From positions 60,648 through 124,647 of the forward strand of contig NZ_AUCV01000017.1 of assembly GCF_000429945.1 (NCBI RefSeq): 64,000 bases of DNA, read 5' to 3'. Position 1 is the stretch's first letter. Each line of letters opens with the position of its first letter. The position numbers and the translations under genes were made by a program. Shown one piece after another: positions 16,555 through 26,026 of the stretch. The stretch is from Desulfogranum japonicum DSM 18378 (lineage in GTDB: Bacteria > Desulfobacterota > Desulfobulbia > Desulfobulbales > Desulfobulbaceae). The notes under the pieces are model-generated. The model was given only the letters and a program-made list of their open reading frames with translations, ran no database searches and had not been told where the DNA came from.

Positions 16555-16756
16555 GACCGTTGGCATAAATATATTTGTAGATGATCACGGGGTTAACAAC
16601 ACTGATATTTCAGTTACATATATTTGGCTTGCCTGTCATAATAAGAGCCATGAGTGTGACAATCCAAGATAACTTATGGAAAATAAATGAAAAACGTGCA
16701 AGATAAGTGATGGAAGGGTGAGGAGTCCCCTCACAGAGCTCGCAAATACTCAAAGG
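16555..16756. other. Short repeat and edge of a decayed element
   Basis: Holds the 16582-16617 repeat (partner at 4568-4606). No gene is seen. Confidence 0.5.
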
Positions 16757-17765
16757 GTGCAGCTGGTCTATATTAAAAAAACACTTTTCTATCTGACTAT
16801 AATTGCGGGATTTTGAAAAAGGCATTTTCAGCAATTTGTTAAAAATGGCGATTTTAGGCATTAAAATACAGGTGTTGACAAATCATGAGAAAACGATGTT
16901 GTGTATCATGTTAATTTTCCTTGTTTTCTTTTCTCCCTGTTTTTTAGGAAGACCGGCTACACCCATACTCAAAGAGGGCTCCTGCCTAAAATACTAAGGC
17001 AGCAAATGTTACCAGAAATACTTCAATCAACTAATCTCTTTCATACCCTCCACCAGATAGATATTGATCTGGCTGCTCAGCAACAAAAGCCGGTTGCCCT
17101 TTTTGCGGTGGAACCTTGCATTATTCCAACTACCAACGCAAGCCCCGTTGAGGGCCCGATTTTCCTGCAAGCCGCTGCATACGGTTAAGTCTTTGCTGTA
17201 GTGAAGAAAAAAGTCGTCGTCGAACCTTGCCGAAATCAACTCAGTTTGGAAGATTGAATCGGGCTTTAAGGAAATCAAGTAGGAGATCGACAGTTCGAAA
17301 TCGCAGACTCGAAATGATGCTGTAGAGAACCATCTCAACTTTTGTATGATGGCGACAACGCTGACATGGGTTTATGCGGCTCAACTGCAAAAGACACCCG
17401 ATCGCAAATATAAAGTTCGCGGCCGTTCCGGATTTGCATTTTCCGATGTCCGAAGAATTATAGCCGAGGCCGTATTGAGCGAGGATTTTCAATGGATTTG
17501 CCCGTTGCCGAAGCAAAAGACGTAAAATTTTTTGTCAGAACACTGCTACGCATGGTCGCGTAGGGGAACCGCTATGGGTGCTGAGGTAATTTCCTGGAAA
17601 CTTTAGTAACATGATACACGACTTTGTTTTCTCTTAATTTGTCAATACCCGTGTTTTGACGCCAAAAATCGTCATTTTTGACAAATTACTGAAAATACCT
17701 TTTTTCAAAATTTCGTAGTTATAGTCAGATAGAGGAGTGATTTTTTTCATATAGACCAGCTGCAC
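16757..17765. mobile_element. Decayed insertion element with long inverted repeats
   Basis: The first 157 bases (16757-16913) recur inverted at 17607-17765 with roughly 80 percent identity by eye: GTGCAGCTGGTCTATAT... at the outer ends and GTGTATCATGTTA at the inner ends. Between them is a broken transposase frame (next entry). About 1.0 kb in total, short for a whole insertion sequence, so it is probably an internally deleted relic. No target-site duplication was found. Confidence 0.75.
16920..17560 (+). pseudogene. Transposase relic
   Basis: The pieces in different frames read like a DDE transposase: ILRQQMLPEILQSTNLF and later VENHLNFCMMATTLTW, YKVRGRSGFAFSDVRR and ICPLPKQK. Stops and shifts separate them. 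The C-terminal pieces recall a transposase common in deltaproteobacteria, but the family cannot be fixed from sequence alone. Confidence 0.6.
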
Positions 17766-17781
17766 CTGGGGGTGAGGCCAA

Positions 17782-18043
17782 CTACAAGGAATGATTGGCG
17801 CATCTTTGGTCCAGAGCAGAATATAGTCGAAAACCTGACCTCAATCTAAAGGCCGAATAAGGTGGTACGATAAAGTTGCTTGAAGCATTTGTTGAGCTTG
17901 GGATGAGATATCCTGGCAACACCTGTAAGTTTGTCCAGACACGGCTGGTAATCAAGGTTCTTAACCAGGAAGTCTCCGGCATGTTCTATCACTTTTCTAT
18001 CTTTCGGGTAAATTTTGTGGGGCAATAACAACTCCGGTGTCAC
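17782..18043 (-). pseudogene. AraC-family regulator fragment
   Basis: Two overlapping frames give CLDKLTGVARISHPKLNKCF, KQLYRTTLFGL and RLRSGF, matching the DNA-binding half of the intact AraC-type protein at 23921-24922 (TLTKLAKQ-like helix, LNRGFKKVFG, TVFEYLRKERL). The N-terminal half and a frame are lost. It lies just downstream of the ABC operon, so the cluster once had such a regulator on both sides. Confidence 0.65.
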
Positions 18044-18238
18044 AAGCCTGCCATATAAAATGAAAATGGTTGATTAACTGCTTACGGACAGCCTCTCGTT
18101 ATTCCCTGTTTTCAAACTGATCAACACCAATCTCCACTTCAGTAAGATTTATCACAACACTCATCCAATGAGCAATTACTGCGACGTCGTCGCCCTCATA
18201 TCACCCATCGTATTTGTTGAAACTCCTCAGATTCAAGA
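18044..18238. other. Gap, nothing recognised
   Basis: 195 bases after the AraC relic and before the stop of the ATPase gene. No reading frame or terminator stands out. Confidence 0.4.
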
Positions 18239-18865
18239 TTATCCCATGGGACAATCAACTAAGCCCTGACCGGTAAGTGTATAAACAGCACAGGTGCCGT
18301 TGAGCAATTCCTTGGTATCATGGGTCACATGGACGATTGCAGCCTGCAAATCTTCAAATATGTTTTCCAAATAGGAGCGAATTGATAGTCGCAGGTTTGG
18401 ATCAAGCCCGGTGAAGGGTTCATCTAGCAGGAGTAACTCTGGTGAAATTGAGACGGCACGACAGATGGATACCCTTTGTTGCATTCCCCCGGATAGCTCA
18501 TCCGGATAGTATGATTCAAAGCCTGATAACTCCATCTTTTCCAGTAACTCATCGGCACGATGAAGAGCCTTCTTGCTTGAGTATCCAAGCGGATGCAGGG
18601 CTAGGGCAATATTATCCCTTGCGCTATACCAGGGCAAAAGCCGTGGCTCCTGAAAGACATAACCTACTCTGGACGTCCCTATGACTATTTTCCCGCCACC
18701 TGGCTTAACCAGCCCTGCCGCAATTTTCAGCAGGGTTGATTTCCCCTGACCGCTCGGACCTATGATGCCGATGATCTGCCCCTGCTCAAGGTATAGATTC
18801 ACATTGGAGAAAAGGCTCTTGTCAGTGTATGATTTAGACAGATTCTGAAACTGCAGGATTTTCAT
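18239..18865 (-). CDS. ABC transporter ATP-binding protein
   Basis: 208 residues, the ATPase of the taurine/nitrate/sulfonate (SsuB/TauB-type) class. Walker A GPSGQGKSTLLK (about 36-47), the signature LSGGMQQRVS, Walker B LLLLDEPFTGLD and an H-loop VTHDTKE are all present. It is the last gene of an operon with a permease and a binding protein, a methyltransferase and a TonB receptor. Its start overlaps the permease end by 4 bases. Confidence 0.93.
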   Translation of the reverse strand: MKILQFQNLSKSYTDKSLFSNVNLYLEQGQIIGIIGPSGQGKSTLLKIAAGLVKPGGGKIVIGTSRVGYVFQEPRLLPWYSARDNIALALHPLGYSSKKALHRADELLEKMELSGFESYYPDELSGGMQQRVSICRAVSISPELLLLDEPFTGLDPNLRLSIRSYLENIFEDLQAAIVHVTHDTKELLNGTCAVYTLTGQGLVDCPMG

Positions 18866-19641
18866 ATACTTTTCCAGACCAGCTTATTTGCCATGGGACG
18901 AAAGAGGAAAAATTCCAGCCCTCCGGCAATAGACATGCTGATTAACGCCAGAGCATAGAGCTGTGGCGTATCAAGAACTGTTCTTGCGATGGCAAGGCAA
19001 TGCCCTATCCCTTCATTAGCACCAAGTACTTCAGCCAGAATAACTACTCGAATTATGTTGCCTACAGCGACCACCAGGGCGGAGAAAAACGGCCCGGCCA
19101 CGGCCATGACGTATATTTTTAATAGTGTGGCTATCATCCCGAAGTTGTAGACGCGGGCGACTTCAAGCAGTTTTTTGTCAACCAGCAGCATGGCATCGGC
19201 AACGTTGATATAAATCACAGGTGCAGCCAGGGTTGCCGCAATACTAATGACCATGACGCTTCCCATCCCAAACCATAACATAAAGACAACAACGACCACC
19301 ACTCCCGGAACAGTCATGAGCATCCAGCGCAGCGGATCGAGCATGGTACGGATTTCAGGAACCAGCCCGGCAATCATGCCCAAACCAACCCCTATGATTA
19401 CAGCAAAAGACAACGCACCGGCTACCCTCCCCAAGCTGACCGCGCAATGTTGAATCAGAAAGGATTGATCCTGTGACAACTTGAACCCAGCCCACAGGGT
19501 ATCCAATACCGATGCTACCACCAGGCCGGAATGAATCCGGGAGGCCAACTCCCAGGCCATCAGTAAGAGCAGGATACCGATTGCTCTAAAAATAAGACGG
19601 CTGGTGAATATTTCCCGTTGTGTTTCTCTTTTGAAAATCAT
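18862..19641 (-). CDS. ABC transporter permease (SsuC/TauC-like)
   Basis: 259 residues with about six hydrophobic segments. The cytoplasmic EAA loop region can be seen at VARVYNFGMIATLLKIYVMA followed by VGNIIRVVILAEVLGANEGIG. The protein would form the inner-membrane channel with the ATPase. It overlaps genes on both sides by 4 bases (ATGA), so translation is coupled. Confidence 0.92.
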   Translation of the reverse strand: MIFKRETQREIFTSRLIFRAIGILLLLMAWELASRIHSGLVVASVLDTLWAGFKLSQDQSFLIQHCAVSLGRVAGALSFAVIIGVGLGMIAGLVPEIRTMLDPLRWMLMTVPGVVVVVVFMLWFGMGSVMVISIAATLAAPVIYINVADAMLLVDKKLLEVARVYNFGMIATLLKIYVMAVAGPFFSALVVAVGNIIRVVILAEVLGANEGIGHCLAIARTVLDTPQLYALALISMSIAGGLEFFLFRPMANKLVWKSI

Positions 19642-20594
19642 TCACTTTCACCAGGAAACAAACCGGCTTCAGGTAGTTTACCGCCGATGGAGTCTGGAGA
19701 TTGTTCATACATCCGTTCAAGGAAAAAATAGGCGGCATCAAAATCAACTTGAGAACTCAGAAGCTGAGCAGCAACAATGTTAGTTTTCAGTTCAGAGAGT
19801 TGAGCAAAAATGGCGGGGAATTTTTCCCTGGCAATTTTAATGGTTTCAGCAGGATGTTCACCAATCCAGATACGTGTTCGGTTAAATAAATCGATCAGTT
19901 CCTCTATATCGTCTGTCCGACGACGTTGGCCTCCAAATACCGAGAGTGCACTGACATAGAGAGGGGTGCCGTTAAATTTCTTCTCCCAGGCCTGGGCAAG
20001 ATTGAGATTCTTTGTCAATAGAGGCTGACCGTTCACACCAGATTTTTCCTGAGCCATGGTTGCTGCCGGCTCTGCCAGCAATGCATGGTTTGCTTTACCC
20101 AGTAATAGTCGATTAACCGTTTCCAAAGGACCGCTGGTATGGACTTTGGCCAGGTCTGGGAGGTTCTTGTCATACACTGCGTTAAAGACGAGTTCCGGCA
20201 TTTCTTTATGACCGAAAGGAAATAACAATGTTCCCTTTAAAGGCAATTGCCCGGAAACAGTTTGATTTGAAACAACCCACAAGGGTGTTTCAAATAACCC
20301 GGCAATGCTGACAGGTACTCCTTTATTATGGAAGGTAGCAGCACCTGATACCGTTATGATACTCGCGTTCACCTTTTTACCGATTATCAGCGCTCTTGCC
20401 TGACTGGGAGAATGCCAGGGAATAAAATGCACCTTATCCGGAACCTGATCGGCCAGTACCGCAAAAACCAGGCTTTCCATTACCGGAGGCCCTGAGATAG
20501 TAAATTTCCCAGTAGTTTCTGCCCCGGTTACTCCAGATTCTCCGCATAGCAAAAAAGCAAAGAGGAGAAATAGAGTTTGAAGATAGGAGTTCAT
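19638..20594 (-). CDS. Periplasmic substrate-binding protein (NMT1/SsuA-like)
   Basis: 318 residues. The N-terminus is a signal peptide (MNSYLQTLFLLFAFLLCGES, then GVTGA). The body has the NMT1/THI5 fold pattern, for example HSPSQARALIIGKKVNASI and a late QVDFDAAYFFLERMY. It binds the ligand for the adjacent permease and ATPase. Relatives bind sulfonates, taurine, thiamine precursors or heme-like ligands, so the ligand is open. It overlaps the permease start by 4 bases. Confidence 0.9.
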   Translation of the reverse strand: MNSYLQTLFLLFAFLLCGESGVTGAETTGKFTISGPPVMESLVFAVLADQVPDKVHFIPWHSPSQARALIIGKKVNASIITVSGAATFHNKGVPVSIAGLFETPLWVVSNQTVSGQLPLKGTLLFPFGHKEMPELVFNAVYDKNLPDLAKVHTSGPLETVNRLLLGKANHALLAEPAATMAQEKSGVNGQPLLTKNLNLAQAWEKKFNGTPLYVSALSVFGGQRRRTDDIEELIDLFNRTRIWIGEHPAETIKIAREKFPAIFAQLSELKTNIVAAQLLSSQVDFDAAYFFLERMYEQSPDSIGGKLPEAGLFPGESE

Positions 20595-20603
20595 GGCCCC
20601 TCC

Positions 20604-21638
20604 CTATGGTCTTGCCACAACCAGCTCGGCCTGCCCTGCCGGTAGATTGAGCATTTTAGAGTCTACCCAGCTGAAGCCCACCGATTGCAGGTCTTCGGCT
20701 ATTTCTCCTTTTGAGAAAGAAACATTTTGTCCTTCCAGGGCCAGAGAAAGTCGTGAAAGAACGATATTTGCTGGTGCAGTCTGTTCACAGGTAAGCCCCT
20801 CATGCAGACAGACAAATACGCCTTTATCAGACAAAGCATTTTTGAGCCGGGTAAAAAAGGAAACCCTGTCTTTGACATAGTAGAGATTATGGCTGGCCCA
20901 GATAAGATCATATCCATTCCCTAGATCAATCTGGTTATAGTCACCGGCTAATAATGAGACCCGATCAGCCAATCCCTCTTTTTTAATTTCCTTTTCGGCA
21001 AGAGTGATAATAGCCGGGAGATCGAGCAATACCCCAACCGCTCCAGGTTTTCTCTTGAGAATCTCTGTACCGATGATTCCAGGGCCGCCCCCAAGATCGA
21101 GAATTTTTTTAACTCCAGCAAACTCAGGTAGCTCTTCAACCAGGTCGGCACAAATAGCTCCCATCCCCCCTCTTTGGTACGCGGCTAAATGCTCAACGGC
21201 TTCTACCCATTTAGCTTCACTGTTCAAAACCTGTTCAGGCGGCACTTCAGGGGGACCTTGTGTTATGATTTCAGCGATTTTAGGGAGATTCTTATGTTGC
21301 ATGCCCTTCATGTTCTTTAACAAACTTCCCATGTATACCGGGCTTTCCTTGTGGAAAAAATCCTTTCCAAAATCCGTGTTGAAATATCGCCTCTCCTTTT
21401 TCTCAGCAAGCCCCAACGCAACTACACCATCAAGAAAATACATGAGGGCTGATTTTTCACCCTTGATATCAAGCTGCTTTGCAATCTCATCAAGCTCAGA
21501 GTTATCAGTGAGGATCTCGGTTATATTAAGTTCAATCGCAGCTTCAAGTACTGCCAGTTTTACCGGGGCTGCCAGTAGGTCAAATATCGGTGCCATGGAT
21601 GGGTATGGCACTCTGGCTGAGCGCAGTATGGTTTTCAT
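20604..21638 (-). CDS. O-methyltransferase-like SAM-dependent methyltransferase
   Basis: 344 residues. The N-terminal dimerisation helix region (about 10-90, LAAPVKLAVLEAAIELNITE) and the C-terminal SAM-binding core (ILDLGGGPGIIGTEIL, LLDLPAII, DLIWASHNLYYV) match the O-methyltransferase_2 family, which includes hydroxyindole and flavonoid O-methyltransferases and cyanobacterial or natural-product enzymes. Its place between a TonB receptor and a binding protein is unusual for a simple metabolic enzyme. It may modify the imported ligand or make a metallophore (inference). Confidence 0.87.
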   Translation of the reverse strand: MKTILRSARVPYPSMAPIFDLLAAPVKLAVLEAAIELNITEILTDNSELDEIAKQLDIKGEKSALMYFLDGVVALGLAEKKERRYFNTDFGKDFFHKESPVYMGSLLKNMKGMQHKNLPKIAEIITQGPPEVPPEQVLNSEAKWVEAVEHLAAYQRGGMGAICADLVEELPEFAGVKKILDLGGGPGIIGTEILKRKPGAVGVLLDLPAIITLAEKEIKKEGLADRVSLLAGDYNQIDLGNGYDLIWASHNLYYVKDRVSFFTRLKNALSDKGVFVCLHEGLTCEQTAPANIVLSRLSLALEGQNVSFSKGEIAEDLQSVGFSWVDSKMLNLPAGQAELVVARP

Positions 21639-21639
21639 T

Positions 21640-23721
21640 TTATATCCTCCAGTTTAAGGTGAGGCCAACGGTCAGTGGCTTGCCATCTTCCAGCATGGTC
21701 CTTCCCATTGAGTCATCCACCTTCTTGTTGGCATATTTTTCATCAAAGAGGTTCTTGCACCAGAGTGAGATATCCCAGTTTTCCATGGTATATCCGGCCT
21801 TCAGGTTGACTAGGGCATAGCCGTCTTCCTCCAATGCATTTGCTGCGTCAAAGTATTGGGTACCGTTCCATGAGACGTCGGCAAGACCATAGAACCCATT
21901 GTTCCAATAATAACTTACCCCGATATTGGCGGTAAGATCCGGAGCCCAGGGAAGCTGGTTACCGCTGTAGTCAATGGCCTTACCATCGGCAGTGCCTATC
22001 CATTCATCAACCTCTGTGTAGGCGTATCCCAGCCCTCCAAAAATCTCCATATTCTTTAAAGGCATTGCCCTGAATTCAACTTCAACGCCAGTGGTATGAG
22101 CTTTAGCAGCATTGGTAAACTGCCATGCACCTACACCGCCGGAGACTTCCTCCCGTACCTGTTTATCATCAATGTCAGTATAAAAGATGGAGAGATCTGC
22201 TTGCAGCCGATTATCCAGAAACCTTGTCTTAACACCTGCTTCATAGTTCTGAGTGTATTCCGGATCGTAAGTAAAGGTGTCGTTGGAGCTTGCGGAATAG
22301 TAATTATATCCCCCTGATAACCAGCCAGTTGAATAGGTGAGATATCCTTCGACGGTATCATGAAAGGTGTAGATCAGTGCTGCCGTCGGCAACAACTCGG
22401 TCTCTGACAAATCCTGATCAAAGATTATTGTCTGCCCGCTGCGGGTTAAGTCCTGGCTCCCGGAGGAGTCGTAATGATCTAAACGCAAGCCTGCCGTAGT
22501 CTTTAACTTGTCAGTAAGTGCCCAGCTTATCTGACCAAAAAGGGCAACATTGTCAAAATCAGATTCTGTTATCCTGGTATTGGTTATTGCTGGATTCACG
22601 TGGTTCAAGGCCCAGTCATTGTCCAACTTTTCTATCCCGGCATAAAGACCGCCAAGCCATTCAAAAGCCGACACCGCCCCGGTCAGTCTTAACTCCTGAC
22701 TCCAGATATCCTGTTCCAGATCCATTTCCGTGTATCCAAAACTGGCCTGGCTGCGATCAAAATCGAAAATCATTCCATAATCTGTACTCTGGTGAGCGGT
22801 AATTGAGGTTAATTCCATATCGGTAAAAGCATATTTAACGCGTAGAGTTTGGCCGAGGTTATCCAGCTCTGCCCTGTCCTCTTCGTTACTTGAGACTTCA
22901 TAGGCATTGGTTGCGTATGGCCCCTCCTCATAGCGCATATATGCAATACCGTAATCCCGGTCCAGCCCGTCCAAAGAAAATGAAACATCCAGGTCCCGGG
23001 TTGGCGTCCAGCGTAAAACACCTCTTACGGACAGGTTTTGCTCGTCGGCGACATTATTCTTACCAGTTACAGCATTTTCCATATATCCCTGGCTATCCAT
23101 ACCGGTGGCAGTGATTCCGAAAAAAAGAAGATCCTCAACTAGGGGGCCACGCGCAGTTGCCGCACCAGAAAAAGTCTCATAACTTCCACCCTCAATATAT
23201 CCTCGGGCAAAAAACTCGTTATCCGGTTCGGGAAGAACGACGTTTATAACGCCGGAAGAGCTGTTTTTTCCATACAGTGTTGATTGAGGCCCCCTCAACA
23301 CCTCTACTCGTTCAACATCAAAAAAGGGTTGTGACTGCATATATGAGAGAGGATAGGCCACATCGTTAATATAAAGGCCCATGGGAGAGACTAGGGCGGT
23401 ATCGATGGTGGAAATCCCCCTGGCAACAAAAGCATTGCCGGAGATAGATTTTTTAAAGGAGAGGTTGGGAACAAAACGTGTCATGTCCTCAGTTGTCCGC
23501 ACTTCATGATTTTCCAGAAACGCCCCGTCTTTCACCGTCACGCTTGCAGGGACCTCCTCAACGGCGGTTTCACGTTTGGTGGCTGTCACTGTGATTGTCT
23601 GAAGCTGAAAGCCGGTGGTCTCCGGTGCGCTCTCAGCATAGACAGGAAGAACTGGAGCGGAGATAACGAGCTGTGTTATCGGCACGCTTAGTACTAAAAA
23701 ATGGAGTTTCATAGGTTGCAC
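21640..23721 (-). CDS. TonB-dependent outer-membrane receptor
   Basis: 693 residues. Signal peptide about 1-29 (MQPMKLHFLVLSVPITQLVI, later PVYA), plug domain about 40-160 (FQLQTITVTATKR, VTVKDGAF, GLYINDVAYPL, ERVEVLRGPQSTLYGKNSSS), then a 22-strand-type barrel ending in PLTVGLTLNWRI with a terminal aromatic-poor end. Such receptors import siderophores, B12 or other chelates with TonB energy. It is first in the leftward operon and faces an AraC regulator across 199 bases, as in the FyuA/YbtA and PchR arrangement. Confidence 0.93.
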   Translation of the reverse strand: MQPMKLHFLVLSVPITQLVISAPVLPVYAESAPETTGFQLQTITVTATKRETAVEEVPASVTVKDGAFLENHEVRTTEDMTRFVPNLSFKKSISGNAFVARGISTIDTALVSPMGLYINDVAYPLSYMQSQPFFDVERVEVLRGPQSTLYGKNSSSGVINVVLPEPDNEFFARGYIEGGSYETFSGAATARGPLVEDLLFFGITATGMDSQGYMENAVTGKNNVADEQNLSVRGVLRWTPTRDLDVSFSLDGLDRDYGIAYMRYEEGPYATNAYEVSSNEEDRAELDNLGQTLRVKYAFTDMELTSITAHQSTDYGMIFDFDRSQASFGYTEMDLEQDIWSQELRLTGAVSAFEWLGGLYAGIEKLDNDWALNHVNPAITNTRITESDFDNVALFGQISWALTDKLKTTAGLRLDHYDSSGSQDLTRSGQTIIFDQDLSETELLPTAALIYTFHDTVEGYLTYSTGWLSGGYNYYSASSNDTFTYDPEYTQNYEAGVKTRFLDNRLQADLSIFYTDIDDKQVREEVSGGVGAWQFTNAAKAHTTGVEVEFRAMPLKNMEIFGGLGYAYTEVDEWIGTADGKAIDYSGNQLPWAPDLTANIGVSYYWNNGFYGLADVSWNGTQYFDAANALEEDGYALVNLKAGYTMENWDISLWCKNLFDEKYANKKVDDSMGRTMLEDGKPLTVGLTLNWRI

Positions 23722-23920
23722 CTATCTCGGAAGAATTCTTCTCTCTGGCCGATGGGCCTCGATTTAGGTCATACTTAAATCCGATGAAGCGCAAAATGAT
23801 ATCATCAGCAGAACAATAAAGAACATATCCAGAACGGTTTCTGTCATCCCACTCTGTATCTGCTGGCGAAAAAAATTAGAAGGTGCTAAGTTTACATTGA
23901 GTTGCACAGAGGAGATATAG
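23722..23920. promoter_or_regulatory. Divergent promoter region of the TonB operon and araC-like gene
   Basis: 199 bases between the start codons. It must hold both promoters. The araC side has AGAGGAGATATAG before its ATG. No Fur box or palindrome could be called confidently. Confidence 0.5.
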
Positions 23921-24922
23921 ATGCTTTCCAAAGTCCTGATAAAAAATGGTAATGGGGACTATGTTAATTACAGTCCTGCCGATAATGAAAAGAGGGGTGC
24001 AAACCTTGGCGAGGTCATCCGTCCGCTGCCGGCTGATAAAGGAAAGGGGTACTTTTCAACTATCTTAATCAGAAAGGAGCTGGAATTTGGGGTTAGTCGC
24101 TGCAAATTTGATGAGGATTATTCAGCAAAGGTAACCTGGCCCAAGCCATCTGTATGCTTTGGTTTCTGTATTTCCGGCCAAACCTTGTCCTGGAATTCCT
24201 GCCATCCAACCCAGGTAGCCATGACTCCAGGTAACTCATATGTCCATTTTTTTGAAGATCCTGTTTTGGAGCGCAGAACAAGTGGAAGACAGGATTTGCA
24301 ATCGCTCGTTATCCGAGTTTCCCCCGAGTACCTTCTTGATCTTCTCGATCCAAACCGGAGGACTGATGCGCAGTCCCACGGGCAACTGGTAAAAGGCTTG
24401 AGGCGTGGCAGTCTTTTTTTCGAGAATGTGATAACACCTGAGATGAAAGCTGTACTCTTTCAGGTTTTCAATAATCCTCATAGTGGGCAAGTTGGGAGGA
24501 TATATCTGGAAAGTAAGGCCCTCGAGTTGATCGCTTTCCAGCTTGAACAGATGGCCGGCGTACCGGATCAACTAAAGAACCCCTTTATGTCAGCAGAAGA
24601 TAAGGATTCTATTCACTACGCCCGTGAGCTGCTTATAAATGATCTTCAGTTTCCCCCTTCTCTAACCAAGCTAGCAAAGCAGGTCGGGATGCCCCACACC
24701 CGCCTCAACAGGGGTTTTAAAAAAGTCTTTGGATGCACGGTCTTTGAATATTTACGAAAAGAACGACTGTTGCACGTCAGAAAACTTATTGAAGAGGATC
24801 CAGTGGATTTAACCCGGATAGCGCTGGAATCAGGATTTTGCAGCTCCAGTCACATGGCAACTAGCTTTTACAAAGAATACGGGATCAAGCCTTCAGAGTA
24901 TCGCAGGACTCTTTGCAAGTGA
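23921..24922 (+). CDS. AraC-family transcriptional regulator
   Basis: 333 residues. The C-terminal DNA-binding domain (about 225-330) has two helix-turn-helix parts: FPPSLTKLAKQVGMPHTRLN with RGFKKVFGCTVFEYLRKER, then DLTRIALESGFCSSSHMATS with FYKEYGIKPSEYRR. The N-terminal 220 residues have cupin-like features with an unrecognised ligand. RBS GGAGATAT fits the ATG used. Position opposite a TonB receptor fits activation of the uptake operon by its ligand, as in YbtA/PchR. The broken copy at 17782-18043 is related. Confidence 0.92.
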   Translation: MLSKVLIKNGNGDYVNYSPADNEKRGANLGEVIRPLPADKGKGYFSTILIRKELEFGVSRCKFDEDYSAKVTWPKPSVCFGFCISGQTLSWNSCHPTQVAMTPGNSYVHFFEDPVLERRTSGRQDLQSLVIRVSPEYLLDLLDPNRRTDAQSHGQLVKGLRRGSLFFENVITPEMKAVLFQVFNNPHSGQVGRIYLESKALELIAFQLEQMAGVPDQLKNPFMSAEDKDSIHYARELLINDLQFPPSLTKLAKQVGMPHTRLNRGFKKVFGCTVFEYLRKERLLHVRKLIEEDPVDLTRIALESGFCSSSHMATSFYKEYGIKPSEYRRTLCK

Positions 24923-25080
24923 ATTGAGCGTACTGGAAACTTGTTAAAATATCATGATTGACCCAACTTTTTCTAACCCCGAGCTTTTCCATGCCTTAAA
25001 AAAAACAAAAATCAGGCGAAGCCTGAAAATTCTGTACTATTCAGCCCCGGAAAACATCAAAGAGTTTGAAAACATGTCCA

Positions 25081-25590
25081 TCAGTTATCGTGATTCAATT
25101 CAATCACAATTTCTTCGTGATTCCAGTTTCTTGTTGCCCTGCTCCACCTTTCAGGGGGCCTGCATTTGGCATTTTCATAAACAGCTTTTCTCTGTTCTAG
25201 AATTGCTGCATCTTTTCCTTGGTGACGCTCTATTGGTGCCACGAACTTTAGTGCACTGTGGCGATGTTCCCGGTTGTACCATTGTACAAATTTCAATACC
25301 CAGACTCGTGCACCATCGAGGTTTTCAAAAGGTTTTGCTGGATAAGCGAGAGTATATTTCAGTGTGCCGAATAAGCTTTCAGAGTATGGGTTATCATTGC
25401 TCACCGATGGCCGGCTAAAGGAGGGCATAATGCCAAGCTTTTGCAATTTTGCGAGCATAGTCGCTCCTTTCATCGGTGAACCGTTGTCCGAGTGAAGCAC
25501 CAACCCTTTTTGCAGGATACGTTCTGACCGGTAGGCTTTTTCGATGAGTAGGTCTGCATGTTCAGCCCCCTTTCTGAAACAGGTGTATTA
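25081..25590 (-). pseudogene. IS3-family transposase OrfB fragment
   Basis: Reads AEHADLLIEKAYRSERILQK, then LVLHSDNGSPMKGATMLAKL with the second catalytic Asp, and LFGTLKYTLAYPAKPF...FVQWYNREHRHSALKF: the C-terminal half of an IS3-type integrase. The N-terminal half and OrfA are missing, and the frame is cut near 25590. No terminal inverted repeats were found. Confidence 0.82.
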
Positions 25591-26026
25591 CTCGTACTCT
25601 CTCCTACCCACTACTTTTCAAAGCAATCAAACCATTAAGAGAATTTCCTCCCACCCATGCTGACAACAAGTTGAGAATGATTATTTTTTTTAGAAAGTAA
25701 ACAAACTTTTACCCCATTCATCACTGCTACGTTTTACTGGAGCGAGATTCTACAACAGCCAATTCTAAGGCATAATCAAAACGATTAAAGATGTGACTGT
25801 AACAAGACTTTTTACAGGACTTGGTCGTCATCAAACAATCTCCTTATTTAAGGTGCGCTAAACACGTGATGGAGGAAACCATCTTCAGCTTATGAGACGA
25901 AAATCAGACTGACGCAGACCCTTCTGGAGGTATGTGTCTTTTGTCACAAAACGGAAAGCAAGGAAAGGGGTCGGCTTCATTAGCCCACTGTCCCTGCTAT
26001 CCAAATCTTCCAATAGACTCGACTAG
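25591..26026. other. Gap with a possible 34-codon frame on the minus strand
   Basis: A frame at 25831-25727 (minus) starts ATG after AAGGAG and encodes a short Lys/Cys-rich peptide with no family likeness. It may be chance. Otherwise nothing is seen between the IS3 relic and the DUF1566 gene. Confidence 0.3.

Noticed and set aside
24954..25418. 154-codon frame on the + strand
   Set aside because: Antisense to a clear IS3 transposase fragment on the minus strand.
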